Counted from the stretch's first letter, positions 1 through 8,401 are shown. The stretch: DNA of 64,000 nucleotides from Halothiobacillus sp. (GCA_020061705.1 JAGUXT010000032.1:1-64000), one strand, 5' to 3'. Made by a program: numbers and translations. Notes: generated from the letters alone by a model not told the origin.

Positions 1-31
1 TAATCTGTTCTTCGCTGAATCGCTTCTTCAT
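1..31 (-). CDS. IS3-family transposase OrfA, N-terminal fragment
   Basis: Only ten codons are visible, reading MKKRFSEEQI, a start typical of the HTH-containing OrfA of IS3-family elements. The gene continues beyond base 1. Whether the element is intact cannot be judged here. Confidence 0.6.
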   Translation of the reverse strand, partial: MKKRFSEEQI

Positions 32-104
32 GTCCAATCTCCTTCATGGGTGGGATTGGACTCTAAGTTCAGGTGCTACTCAAATTGGGGGGACGTCGCC
101 ATCA
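1..104 (-). mobile_element. Edge of an IS3-family insertion sequence
   Basis: The window opens inside an element read on the minus strand. The first codons of a transposase OrfA (start at 31) follow a good ribosome binding site (AAGGAG, complement of 40-46) and a non-coding leader. The likely terminal inverted repeat lies near 84-104, where the minus strand reads into a run of six C after GACGT; this resembles ends of IS3-group elements. The exact end and any target duplication cannot be fixed because the other end lies outside the window. Confidence 0.55.
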
Positions 105-353
105 CCCCCTTAATAAATTCGCCGCCCCCCTTCCTTGACACCACGATGCAAGGCAAACTTGGCTTAACATTTTTATGGCTTCGATAAAAAAGATTGCGCA
201 ACGATTTACTTAGATAAACGGCTTCCTGGCTTCCTCACCTACCCTTGAGGAGTCATTCAAAGGGTAAGGGAGCTGCAATTTCATGCGGCAATGCGCCCGT
301 TCAGCGCGTTCGCAAACAGGTTTCTACACCCCGAACAACGTGGAGATAAGTCA

Positions 354-935
354 ATGTTTCAGGTACGTATCCATGGACGTGGTGGACAGGGCGCGGTGAG
401 CGCGGCGGAGATGCTTTCGGTTGCGGCATTCCTCGACGGTGAGCACGCGCAGGCCTTTCCCAGCTTCGGTTCCGAGCGCAATGGTGCGCCCGTGGTGGCG
501 TACTGCCGCATCGACAGCCGCCCGATTCGCCTGCACGAGCCCGTGCTCGCACCGGATGGGCTGATCATTCAAGACCCTACCTTGCTACATCAAATCGATG
601 TATTCGCTGGCGTACCCGATCACGCCTACGTCGTCATCAATTCCAAAAAGACCTTCAGCGAGCTGGGGCTGGGCGAGTACATCGCCCGCTTCGATCCCGC
701 CCGTGTGCTGGCTATTCCCGCCACCGAAATCGCCCTCAAGCATGTCGGTCGCGCCGTACCCAATGTGCCGTTACTGGGCGCATTCGCCGCGCTGGCCGGG
801 CAAATTCGCCTGCCCTCGGTGCTGGCGGCCATCCGCGACAAGTTTCCCGCGCGCATTGCCGAGCCCAATGTGAATGCGGCGCAAGAGGCCTATGACATGG
901 CACTTGAGCGCATCAGCGCCGTGGTCGAACACTAA
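354..935 (+). CDS. porC: Pyruvate:acceptor oxidoreductase gamma subunit
   Basis: This is the gamma subunit of a 2-oxoacid:ferredoxin oxidoreductase, a cytoplasmic complex that interconverts pyruvate + CoA with acetyl-CoA + CO2. The N-terminus IHGRGGQGAVSAAEML is the family signature for the CoA-domain fold. An upstream in-frame ATG at 291 exists, but the conserved protein begins at MFQVRIHG and has GGAGA about 9 bases ahead, so 354 is chosen (193 residues, normal for the family). It is the first gene of porC-porA-porB-gltD-like. The order gamma-alpha-beta and the neighbours make pyruvate the likely substrate, but another 2-oxoacid is possible. Confidence 0.88.
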   Translation: MFQVRIHGRGGQGAVSAAEMLSVAAFLDGEHAQAFPSFGSERNGAPVVAYCRIDSRPIRLHEPVLAPDGLIIQDPTLLHQIDVFAGVPDHAYVVINSKKTFSELGLGEYIARFDPARVLAIPATEIALKHVGRAVPNVPLLGAFAALAGQIRLPSVLAAIRDKFPARIAEPNVNAAQEAYDMALERISAVVEH

Positions 936-940
936 GTTTT

Positions 941-964
941 AAAAGGCCTCTGTGGCCTTTTTTG
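941..964 (+). terminator. Hairpin with T-run between porC and porA
   Basis: A perfect 8-bp stem (AAAAGGCC at 941-948 with GGCCTTTT at 954-961, loop TCTGT) is followed by more T. It has the form of an intrinsic terminator but sits inside the operon, so it may act as a partial attenuator that lowers porAB relative to porC, or as a 3' end-stabilising hairpin. Confidence 0.6.
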
Positions 965-981
965 TTTCTGGAGATGTACCG

Positions 982-2235
982 ATGCTGAAACAACTGGAAG
1001 GATCACGTGCGGTCGCCGAAGCGGTGGCCTTGTGCCGCCCCGAAGTGGTCTGCGCCTACCCGATTACCCCGCAGACCCACATCGTCGAGGCCGTGGGCGA
1101 GATGGTGCGTGAAGGCACGCTTTCGCCTTGCGAATTCATCAATGTGGAAAGCGAGTTTTCCGCCCTGTCGGTGGCCATTGGCGCATCGGCTGCCGGGGCG
1201 CGCACCTACACTGCCACGGCCAGTCAGGGTTTGTTGTTCATGGCTGAAGCGGTATTCAACGCCTCCGGCATGGGCTTCCCCATCGTGATGACCGTCGCAA
1301 ACCGCGCCATTGGCGCACCGATCAATATCTGGAACGACCAGGGCGATTCGATGGCGATGCGCGACTCCGGCTGGTTGCAGATCTATGCCACCTCCAATCA
1401 GGAGGCGGTGGATCTGCACATTATCGCCTTCCGGCTGGCCGAGGAGATCAGCCTGCCGGTGATGGTGTGCATGGATGGCTTCGTCCTCACCCACGCCTAC
1501 GAGCGCGTGGACATCCCCGAGCAGGCCGAAGTGGATGCCTATCTGCCGCCATTCGAGCCGAGGCAAATACTTGACCCCGCCGAGCCGGTGACCATGGGTG
1601 CCATGGTCGGCCCGGAGGCCTTTACCGAGGTGCGCTACCTCGCCCACATCAAGCAGATGCAGGCACTGGAACTGCTGCCGAAGCTGGCGCGCGAATTCGA
1701 AGCGCGCTTTGGCCGCGATTCCGGTTGCCTGATTCAACGCTACCGCACCGAAGATGCCAAAACCATTGTGGTCGCGCTCGGTTCCGTCGTTGGCACCTTG
1801 CAGGAGGTGATCGACACCCTGCGCAACGAAGGCCATGCCGTCGGCGTTTTGGCCATTCGTGCCTTCCGCCCCTTCCCGCTGGCCGAGGTGCATGATGCGC
1901 TGATGCATGCCGAACGTGTGGTGGTGGTCGAGCGCGCCTTTGCCATTGGTCAGGGCGGCATTGTGGCCGACTCCATCCGCAAGGCGCTGCAAGGCCGACC
2001 CGCCCCCATCTATACCGTGGTTGCGGGTCTGGGCGGTCGCCCGATTACCCAGGCCTCGCTGAATGCCATGCTGCATCAGGCGATGGACGATGCCCTGCCG
2101 TCAGTGACCTTCCTTGACCTGCAGACCGACGTGGTTGAACGTGCGCTCGAGCGTGAACGCAGCCATCGCCGCTCCGGCCCGGTCGCCGAAGGGGTGCTCA
2201 AGGATCTTGGCGTGAAAGCCATGCAGTACGTATGA
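982..2235 (+). CDS. porA: Pyruvate:acceptor oxidoreductase alpha subunit
   Basis: This alpha subunit carries the pyrimidine-binding half of the thiamine diphosphate site. The motif YPITPQTHIVE near residue 27 and the segment NVESEFSALSVAIGASAAG are diagnostic of PorA/KorA proteins; the C-terminal third (from about residue 250) is the domain II/III part found in fused alpha subunits. The start at 982 is preferred over 952 because 952 lies in the terminator-like hairpin while CTGGAG stands 7 bases before 982. It is 417 residues, the usual size. The ends with porB are 10 bases apart, consistent with one transcript. Confidence 0.9.
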   Translation: MLKQLEGSRAVAEAVALCRPEVVCAYPITPQTHIVEAVGEMVREGTLSPCEFINVESEFSALSVAIGASAAGARTYTATASQGLLFMAEAVFNASGMGFPIVMTVANRAIGAPINIWNDQGDSMAMRDSGWLQIYATSNQEAVDLHIIAFRLAEEISLPVMVCMDGFVLTHAYERVDIPEQAEVDAYLPPFEPRQILDPAEPVTMGAMVGPEAFTEVRYLAHIKQMQALELLPKLAREFEARFGRDSGCLIQRYRTEDAKTIVVALGSVVGTLQEVIDTLRNEGHAVGVLAIRAFRPFPLAEVHDALMHAERVVVVERAFAIGQGGIVADSIRKALQGRPAPIYTVVAGLGGRPITQASLNAMLHQAMDDALPSVTFLDLQTDVVERALERERSHRRSGPVAEGVLKDLGVKAMQYV

Positions 2236-2245
2236 GGACGCTCCA

Positions 2246-3238
2246 ATGAGCCATCAGGAAGTCAAGTTTTATCAGACCGGCACGTTTACCGTCGGCAACC
2301 GCCTGCTCGATCCCGAGCAGCGTTCGGTTCAATCCACCGAGGAGCGCACCAACGCGCTGAACTCCGGTCACCGCGCCTGTCAGGGCTGCGGCGAAGCGCT
2401 GGGCGCCCGTTACGCCATGGATGCAGCCATGGCGGCGACCAACGGCCAAATCGTCATCGCCAATGCCACCGGCTGTCTGGAAGTATTCTCCACCCCCTAC
2501 CCCGAAACCGCCTGGCAGGTGCCGTGGGTGCATTCGCTGTTCGGCAATGCGGCTGCCGTGGGCGCAGGTCTGGCAGCGGCCATGCGCGTGAAGGGCAAGA
2601 GCGATGTGCGCGTCATCGCCCAGGGCGGCGATGGCAGCACGGCGGACATCGGTTTCGGCCCGCTCTCGGGCATGTTCGAGCGCAACGATGACGTTTTGTT
2701 CATCTGTTACGACAACCAGGGCTATATGAACACCGGCGTGCAGCGCTCTTCCGCCACCCTGCCTGCGGCGCGCACCTCGACCACGGCGGCGGTCGGCAAA
2801 CGACCCGGACACCAGCTCGGCATGGGCAAGTTCGTACCGGAAATCGCCATGGCACATCACATTCCTTATGTTGCCACCGCTACCGTGGCCGATTTGCGCG
2901 ACATTGAGGCCAAGGTGACCACGGCCATGAGCCTGCGCGGCGCACGATACATTCATATCCTCGTGCCCTGTCCGCTGGGCTGGGGTTCCGCCAGTCACGA
3001 CACCGTGCGTCTGGCGCGCATGGCCAAGGAAAGCGGGCTGTTCCCGGTGTTCGAGGCGCGCGATGGCGAGGTGACGGATTCGCTGAAGATTCGTCATCAG
3101 GTGCCGGTGGAAGAGTTTCTCAAGCCGCAAAAGCGCTTCGCCCACCTGTTCGGCAAGCAGCGCGACGAGGAGGCCATTGGCTTCCTGCAAGCGCGCGCCG
3201 AGCGCAATATCCGTAAATATCATTTGCTGGAGGCCTGA
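2246..3238 (+). CDS. porB: Pyruvate:acceptor oxidoreductase beta subunit
   Basis: The beta subunit binds the diphosphate of TPP and a [4Fe-4S] cluster. HRACQGCGEALGARY (about residue 45) gives the CxxC pair, a further Cys follows in ATGCLEVFSTPYP, and GGDGSTADIGF is the Mg-TPP binding motif; QGYMNTGVQRSS matches pyruvate-type beta subunits. 330 residues is normal. A clear AGGA precedes the ATG. It needs PorA and PorC and an electron carrier, presumably the flavoprotein-ferredoxin encoded 3 bases downstream. Confidence 0.9.
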   Translation: MSHQEVKFYQTGTFTVGNRLLDPEQRSVQSTEERTNALNSGHRACQGCGEALGARYAMDAAMAATNGQIVIANATGCLEVFSTPYPETAWQVPWVHSLFGNAAAVGAGLAAAMRVKGKSDVRVIAQGGDGSTADIGFGPLSGMFERNDDVLFICYDNQGYMNTGVQRSSATLPAARTSTTAAVGKRPGHQLGMGKFVPEIAMAHHIPYVATATVADLRDIEAKVTTAMSLRGARYIHILVPCPLGWGSASHDTVRLARMAKESGLFPVFEARDGEVTDSLKIRHQVPVEEFLKPQKRFAHLFGKQRDEEAIGFLQARAERNIRKYHLLEA

Positions 3239-3240
3239 AC

Positions 3241-4866
3241 ATGGAAAAGCCATTTGCTATTACCCTGGATCCCGGCACCTCGCTCTCCAACCACACCGGC
3301 AGTTGGCGTACTGAACGCCCGGTCTATGTACATCGCCTGCCGCCCTGCAATAACGGCTGCCCGGCAGGCGAGGATATTCAGGGCTGGCTGTTTCACGCCG
3401 AAAGCGGCGACTATGAAAAAGCCTGGCACAAGCTGACCGAGAACAACCCCTTTCCGGCGATTGTCGGACGCGTCTGCTACCACCCCTGCGAATCGGCCTG
3501 CAATCGTGGGCAGATCGACGAAGCCGTCAGCATTCACGCGGTTGAGCGTTTTCTGGGTGACGAGGCGATCAAGAAAAACTGGGCTTTCCCGCTTCCCGTA
3601 CAGAAAAGCGGCAAGCGCGTGCTGATTGTTGGTGCCGGGCCCTCCGGCCTGACCGCCGCCTACCATCTTGCATGCCTGGGTCATGATGTCGAAATCCATG
3701 AGGCCGGCCCCATGGCGGGCGGCATGTTGCGTTTCGGCATCCCGCAATACCGCCTGCCACGCGACATTCTTGATGCCGAAGTCAAACGCATCCTCGACAT
3801 GGGTGTCACGCTGCATCTCAACCGCAAGGTCGAGAACGCTTTGACCGCCATGCAGGAAGGCGGCTTCGATGCGGTGTTCCTCGCCATTGGCGCGCACATT
3901 GCCAAACGCGCCTATATTCCCGCTGGCGCGGCCGCGCATGTGCTGAATGCCGTCAACGTGCTACATGATCTGGAAACGGGCGAAAAGCCACTGCTCGGCC
4001 GTCGCGTGGTGGTCTACGGTGGCGGCAACTCCGCCATCGACGTCGCCCGCACCGCCAAGCGTCTGGGCGCAGACGAGGCCGTTATCGTCTACCGCCGCAC
4101 CCGCGATGCCATGCCCGCCCATCCGTCCGAAGTGCATGAGGCCGAAGCGGAAGGCGTGCTGATCCGTTGGCTAACCACCATCACTCAAGCCGAAGAAGGC
4201 GAGCTGACCATCGAAAAAATGTGCATGGATGATGATGGTTCGCTACAGCCAACCGGTGAATTCGAGACGCTGCAAGCCGATTCGCTGGTGCTGGCGCTGG
4301 GGCAGGATGTTGATCTGGGTTTGCTGGAGCATGTGCCCGGTATCGAAATCGAAGGCGGCGTGGTCAAGGTTGGCGAAAACATGATGACCGGCTGCGAAGG
4401 TGTCTTCGCCGGTGGCGACATGGTGCCGTCCGAGCGCACCGTGACCGTCGGCATCGGACACGGCAAACTGGCCGCGCGCAATATTCACGCCTGGCTCAAT
4501 GGCGAAACCTGGGTACATCCGCCGCGTCCGGCGATTGCCACGCTCGACCGCATTAATCGTTGGTATTACAGCGAAGCGCCCAAAGTCGTCCAGCCGGAAC
4601 TGGACGCCGTGCGCCGCATGAACGGCTTTGAGGAAGTCGTGCAAGGACTGAACGCCGACAACGCCCTGTTCGAGGCGCGGCGCTGTCTTTCCTGCGGCAA
4701 CTGCTTCGAGTGCGACAACTGTTACGGCGTCTGCCCGGATAACGCGGTCAAAAAACTCGGCCCCGGCAAAGGGTTTGAATTCGATTACGACTTCTGTAAG
4801 GGCTGCGGCATTTGTGTGGCAGAGTGCCCCTGCGGAGCCATCGACATGGTGCCGGAGGATATTTGA
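3241..4866 (+). CDS. GltD-like NAD(P)H flavoprotein fused to 2[4Fe-4S] ferredoxin
   Basis: This protein probably passes electrons between NAD(P)H and the Por complex. Residues 30-90 hold the N-terminal cysteine clusters of GltD-type proteins (CNNGCPAGEDI, CYHPCESACNRG). VLIVGAGPSGLTAAYHL near 123 binds FAD, and VVVYGGGNSAIDVARTAKRLG near 255 is the NAD(P) fold. The last 65 residues form a two-cluster ferredoxin with CLSCGNCFECDNCYGVCP and CKGCGICVAECPCGA. The ferredoxin part replaces a separate PorD delta subunit. No glutamate synthase large subunit is nearby, and the 3-base gap from porB makes a Por-specific role much more likely than glutamate synthesis. Confidence 0.85.
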   Translation: MEKPFAITLDPGTSLSNHTGSWRTERPVYVHRLPPCNNGCPAGEDIQGWLFHAESGDYEKAWHKLTENNPFPAIVGRVCYHPCESACNRGQIDEAVSIHAVERFLGDEAIKKNWAFPLPVQKSGKRVLIVGAGPSGLTAAYHLACLGHDVEIHEAGPMAGGMLRFGIPQYRLPRDILDAEVKRILDMGVTLHLNRKVENALTAMQEGGFDAVFLAIGAHIAKRAYIPAGAAAHVLNAVNVLHDLETGEKPLLGRRVVVYGGGNSAIDVARTAKRLGADEAVIVYRRTRDAMPAHPSEVHEAEAEGVLIRWLTTITQAEEGELTIEKMCMDDDGSLQPTGEFETLQADSLVLALGQDVDLGLLEHVPGIEIEGGVVKVGENMMTGCEGVFAGGDMVPSERTVTVGIGHGKLAARNIHAWLNGETWVHPPRPAIATLDRINRWYYSEAPKVVQPELDAVRRMNGFEEVVQGLNADNALFEARRCLSCGNCFECDNCYGVCPDNAVKKLGPGKGFEFDYDFCKGCGICVAECPCGAIDMVPEDI

Positions 4867-4903
4867 TCCGCCACGTACTTACTTCCAATGCAGGTCGTCC
4901 CAA

Positions 4904-5033
4904 AGAACCTGCTCACGATCTTTTTGAAGCTAAAAATTCTTCGTGAAACGACGCTGTAGGTGCGAACTCATTCGCACCTACACGTTTTTGGCGACCATTT
5001 TCCATTCAATGACGAGATCGTGAACAGGTTCTA
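4904..5033. repeat. MITE-like palindromic element, copy 1
   Basis: The gap between the por operon and rhlE is almost filled by an element with imperfect terminal inverted repeats (AGAACCTGCTCACGATC at the left, its near complement at 5016-5032) around an inner palindrome at 4955-4982 (TGTAGGTGCGAA arms). Its right half, read in reverse, closely matches 38173-38232 over about 60 bases, including the string GGAAAATGGTCGC. It carries no ORF. Confidence 0.75.
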
Positions 5034-5102
5034 ATCCGAGCCACCTTCGGGCTCACCCCATCGACGCGTTAGACTAGTGCGCCCTTCACCCAGCGATCCT
5101 CC

Positions 5103-6362
5103 ATGCCATTTATTTCTCTGGGTCTCTCCCCCTCGCTGCTGCGCGCCGTCAGTGCCAAGGCTTACACACAGCACACACCGATTCAGGCCGCCGTGATTCC
5201 GGGTGCCTTGCAAGGCCGCGACGTGCTGGGTTCGGCGCAGACCGGCTCCGGCAAGACGATGGCGTTTGCCTTGCCGCTGTTGCAGCAACTGGAGCAGAGG
5301 CCGCTGGAGAATCCTCGGCGGGTTTTCGGCTTGATTGTGCTGCCCACGCGTGAGCTGTGCACCCAGGTCGGCGAGGAGATTCTGGCCTTGGCGGCGCATC
5401 TGTCGCGGGCGGTGAGGGTCTCCGTCGTGTTTGGCGGCGTGTCCATCAACCCGCAAATGCTGCGTTTGCGCGGTGGCACGGACATTGTGGTGGCCACGCC
5501 GGGGCGCTTGCTGGATTTGTTGGAGCACAACGCCCTCAGCATCAGCCAAGTCAAAACGCTGGTGCTGGATGAGGCCGACCGTCTGCTTGATCTGGGCTTT
5601 GCCGACGAGTTGGGGCGCATTTTGCAGTTATTGCCCGAGCGGCGCCAAAACCTGTTTTTCTCCGCCACTTTCCCGCCTGCCGTGCAAACGCTGGCGAACA
5701 TGCTGTTGCACGACCCGCTGCGGGTGGAGGTGCAGTCCGAGCCAGAAAGCGCGCCGGACATTGAGCAACGCACCATCGCGGTCGATAACGGGCGGCGCAC
5801 GCAATTGTTACGCCACCTGATTCAACAACACCATTGGAGCCGGGTGTTGGTGTTTGTCGCCAGCAAGCACGCCGCCGAAATCGTGGCCGAAAAACTGCGC
5901 AAGGCGCACATCAACGCGGAGCCGTTTCATGGTGATTTGAGCCAGGGCAAGCGCACGCAGGTGTTGGCGGACTTCAAAGCCTCGCGCCTGCGCGTAGTGA
6001 TCGCCACCGACGTGGCGGCGCGTGGTCTGGACATCGCGCAATTGCCGGTGGTGGTGAACTTTGACCTGCCACGTTCAGCGGTGGACTACACGCACCGCAT
6101 CGGGCGCACCGGACGTGCGGGAGAATCAGGCGTGGCGCTGAGCTTTGTCAGCGCCGATAGCGAGGCGCATTTCCGCTTGATTGAAAAGCGCCATGGATTG
6201 CGTGTGCCGCTGGAACAGATTGAGGGCTTCGAGCCCGTGCAGACGGCTCGGGTGGTCGCGCTGTTATCCGAGCAAGACTTGTTTGACCGCGCCAACGGCG
6301 GCATCAAGGGCAAGCGCCCCAGCAAGAAAGACAAGCTTCGGGCAGCGGCGCGCGAGCAATAA
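5103..6362 (+). CDS. rhlE: DEAD-box ATP-dependent RNA helicase, RhlE type
   Basis: A cytoplasmic RNA helicase that remodels structured RNA, in other bacteria linked to ribosome assembly or RNA decay. Motifs appear in order: Q motif (F3, TPIQAAVIP), Walker A AQTGSGKT, DEAD in VLDEADRLLDLGF, SAT (FFSATFP), and HRIGRTGRAG. The C-terminal tail after the helicase core is short and basic (KGKRPSKKDK) and lacks an RNA-recognition domain, as in RhlE rather than DbpA/DeaD. 419 residues. It converges with dbpA across a repeat-filled gap. The closest named relative is RhlE; the exact subfamily is inferred. Confidence 0.85.
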   Translation: MPFISLGLSPSLLRAVSAKAYTQHTPIQAAVIPGALQGRDVLGSAQTGSGKTMAFALPLLQQLEQRPLENPRRVFGLIVLPTRELCTQVGEEILALAAHLSRAVRVSVVFGGVSINPQMLRLRGGTDIVVATPGRLLDLLEHNALSISQVKTLVLDEADRLLDLGFADELGRILQLLPERRQNLFFSATFPPAVQTLANMLLHDPLRVEVQSEPESAPDIEQRTIAVDNGRRTQLLRHLIQQHHWSRVLVFVASKHAAEIVAEKLRKAHINAEPFHGDLSQGKRTQVLADFKASRLRVVIATDVAARGLDIAQLPVVVNFDLPRSAVDYTHRIGRTGRAGESGVALSFVSADSEAHFRLIEKRHGLRVPLEQIEGFEPVQTARVVALLSEQDLFDRANGGIKGKRPSKKDKLRAAAREQ

Positions 6363-6423
6363 ATCAATTCAACTGATTGATCTTTAGTACTTTTATGGAG
6401 CCCTCCGTGAGCACCACAGAACC

Positions 6424-6526
6424 ACTTCCCCCTTTATAAAAGGGGGATCGAGGGGGATTTGGTCGTATTTTAGAACGTGCCACGGCTTCAAATCCCCCCT
6501 ACCCCCCTTTTCCAAAGGGGGGGAAT
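6424..6526. repeat. CCCCCTTT-type inverted repeat, copy 1
   Basis: Two G/C-homopolymer palindromes face each other: 6425-6460 (CCCCCTTTATAAAAGGGGG followed by a G-rich tail) and 6489-6524 (C-rich stretch then TTTTCCAAAGGGGGGG). The two arms are roughly complementary, so the whole region can fold into one long hairpin. A second copy is at 15121-15221. It lies between convergent rhlE and dbpA and could help end transcription from either side. Confidence 0.7.
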
Positions 6527-6556
6527 AACGTCATTTAACACGGTCGAAAACAGGCT

Positions 6557-7978
6557 CTAAATCAACCGCACCCGCACACTCTTGCCCTTGACCTTGCCCG
6601 CGTTGAGTTTTTGCATGGCTTCATGCGCAATCTCGCGTTGCACCGCCACAAAGGTGGTGAACTCGGTCACGTTGATTTTGCCAATTTGCTCGCGGCTGTA
6701 ACCGGCATCGGCGGTCAGCGCACCGAGCACATCGCCGGGGCGAATCTTCTCTTTGCGGCCGCCCTGAATCTGCAAGGTCACCATCGGCGGGCGCAGCGCC
6801 CCCTCGCCGGTAGGGTGCAGATCGTCCACCTTGTGCCAGACCGATTCGCACTGTTGGTACTGTTCAATCCTGCCGACCGCGCCCATTTCGTTCATGGAAA
6901 CCAGGTTCAGCGCCAGACCCGACTCACCCGCGCGCCCGGTGCGACCAATGCGGTGGATGTGAATCTCGGCATCCGGCGTGATGTCCACGTTAATCACCGC
7001 TTCCAGTTGCGTAATGTCCAGCCCGCGCGAGGCCACGTCGGTCGCCACCAGCACCGAGCAACTGCGGTTGGCAAACTGCGCCAGCACTTGATCGCGCTCG
7101 CGCTGTTCCAGATCGCCATGCAACACCAGCGCGACGAAACCCTGCTCTTGCAGCAGCGCCACCAGATCGTTGCACTGCTGCTTGGTATTGCAAAACGCCA
7201 GCGTGCTGACCGGGCGGAAGTGGTTCAACAGCCGCGCCACCGTGTCCAGCCGGTTTTGGCGGGTTACTTCGTAAAAGCGCTGCTCGATCAGGCTCTCGGC
7301 CTGCTGCGATTCGACCGTGATTTGCAGTGGATCGCGCATGAACTGCGTCGCCAGTCTTTCGATGCCTTCCGGGTAGGTGGCGGAAAACAGCAGGGTTTGC
7401 CGCCGTTTCGGGCATTGCTGGATGACGGTTTCAATGTCATTAAAAAAGCCCATGTCCAGCATACGGTCGGCTTCGTCCAGCACCAGCGTATTGAGTGCGT
7501 CCAGATTCAGATACCCGCGCTCCAGATGATCCATCACGCGCCCGGGCGTGCCGACCGCGATGTGTGCGCCGTGCTCCAGCGTGATTCGTTGACCGCGCAA
7601 GGGCACGCCGCCGCACAGGGTCACGACCTTGATATTTTCCTCGGCGCGCGCCAAACGCCGAATTTCGACCGCGACCTGATCGGCCAGCTCACGCGTGGGG
7701 CACAGCACCAGCGCCTGCACCGCAAAACGGCGCGGGTTGAGGTTGGTCAACAATGGCAGAGCAAAGGTGGCGGTTTTGCCGCTGCCGGTCCTGGCCTGCG
7801 CAATAATGTCCTTGCCCAGCAGGGCGGCAGGCAGGGCAGCGGCCTGAATCGGGGTCATTTCCAGATAGCCCAGTTGCTGCAAATTGTCGAGGGTGGCGGG
7901 GTTCAGCGCCAAGCTAGCAAAGCTGGTACTGGAAGGCGGGGCGGCGGCATCAGCCACCTGGGGTTCTGGAGTGTTCAT
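6557..7978 (-). CDS. dbpA: DEAD-box RNA helicase DbpA
   Basis: An ATP-dependent helicase that in E. coli acts on 23S rRNA helix 92 during 50S assembly. Helicase motifs ARTGSGKTATFALPLL, LVLDEADRMLDMGFF, LLFSATYPEG and HRIGRTGRAGESG are all present. The last ~75 residues (from GRKEKIRPGDVLGAL) form the DbpA-specific RNA-binding domain, which sets it apart from the neighbouring rhlE product. 473 residues, a little longer than E. coli DbpA because of a 17-residue Ala/Pro-rich N-terminus. The stop codon TAG lies at the tip of a sequence (AGAGCCTGTTT) that resembles ends of the repeat family seen at 4904 and 38173. Confidence 0.9.
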   Translation of the reverse strand: MNTPEPQVADAAAPPSSTSFASLALNPATLDNLQQLGYLEMTPIQAAALPAALLGKDIIAQARTGSGKTATFALPLLTNLNPRRFAVQALVLCPTRELADQVAVEIRRLARAEENIKVVTLCGGVPLRGQRITLEHGAHIAVGTPGRVMDHLERGYLNLDALNTLVLDEADRMLDMGFFNDIETVIQQCPKRRQTLLFSATYPEGIERLATQFMRDPLQITVESQQAESLIEQRFYEVTRQNRLDTVARLLNHFRPVSTLAFCNTKQQCNDLVALLQEQGFVALVLHGDLEQRERDQVLAQFANRSCSVLVATDVASRGLDITQLEAVINVDITPDAEIHIHRIGRTGRAGESGLALNLVSMNEMGAVGRIEQYQQCESVWHKVDDLHPTGEGALRPPMVTLQIQGGRKEKIRPGDVLGALTADAGYSREQIGKINVTEFTTFVAVQREIAHEAMQKLNAGKVKGKSVRVRLI

Positions 7979-8203
7979 GTTGTGATTGTAACCTTTGTTT
8001 ATGGGTTGACCGATTCAAGGGGGTCTAAACCCTACAAAACATCCCCCGGCCAGGGCTCGATGCCACTTGATACATGGTTGTTGTCGGGGGATGACTACCC
8101 TCCCACAAAGCAAGTGCACAATTCCCGTTAACTGGATAGGTGAATTCAGCTATATTCAGCAGAGATTAGAAAGCGCTATTCACACCCGAGCAGAGGCACG
8201 CGC

Positions 8204-8401
8204 ATGACGGCGACCAGACCACGCAGAGAAGCCTTACGCCGCAAGACCGGGTTGAGCCTGTTACGTACCTTGATGCCTGCTTATGACGGATTGATCCAGC
8301 GCTTCGCCCAGCGCCACGATGTCCTCTCTTCGAAGCTGATCCTCATGGCACGCGATACCGAAGACGGCACCCTGGTGCGCATTGCATGGAGCCACCCCTG
8401 A
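8204..8401 (+). CDS. 65-residue ORF coupled to the c-di-GMP gene
   Basis: This short, basic, unrecognised ORF ends in TGATG, so its stop overlaps the start codon of the next gene by one base. That arrangement is typical of translational coupling. A weak ribosome site (AGAGG) precedes the ATG. The protein has no membrane segment or cysteine motif, begins with a positively charged stretch (RPRREALRRK) and has a helical middle. The segment RFAQRHDVLSSKLILMARD could form two helices. It may be a real regulator or only a leader peptide that controls entry to the large gene. Confidence 0.4.
   Translation: MTATRPRREALRRKTGLSLLRTLMPAYDGLIQRFAQRHDVLSSKLILMARDTEDGTLVRIAWSHP

Noticed and set aside
135-165. 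TTGACA as a porC promoter
   Set aside because: A perfect -35 box is present but no acceptable -10 lies 16-18 bases downstream.
1003-2076. 357-residue minus-strand frame over porA
   Set aside because: Shadow of porA, His/Gly-rich with no family likeness.
3241-4866. True glutamate synthase small subunit
   Set aside because: No large subunit is near, the gene is 3 bases from porB, and a ferredoxin domain is fused, so a Por partner is more likely.
6611-8131. 506-residue plus-strand frame over dbpA
   Set aside because: No recognisable domain; dbpA motifs are complete on the minus strand.
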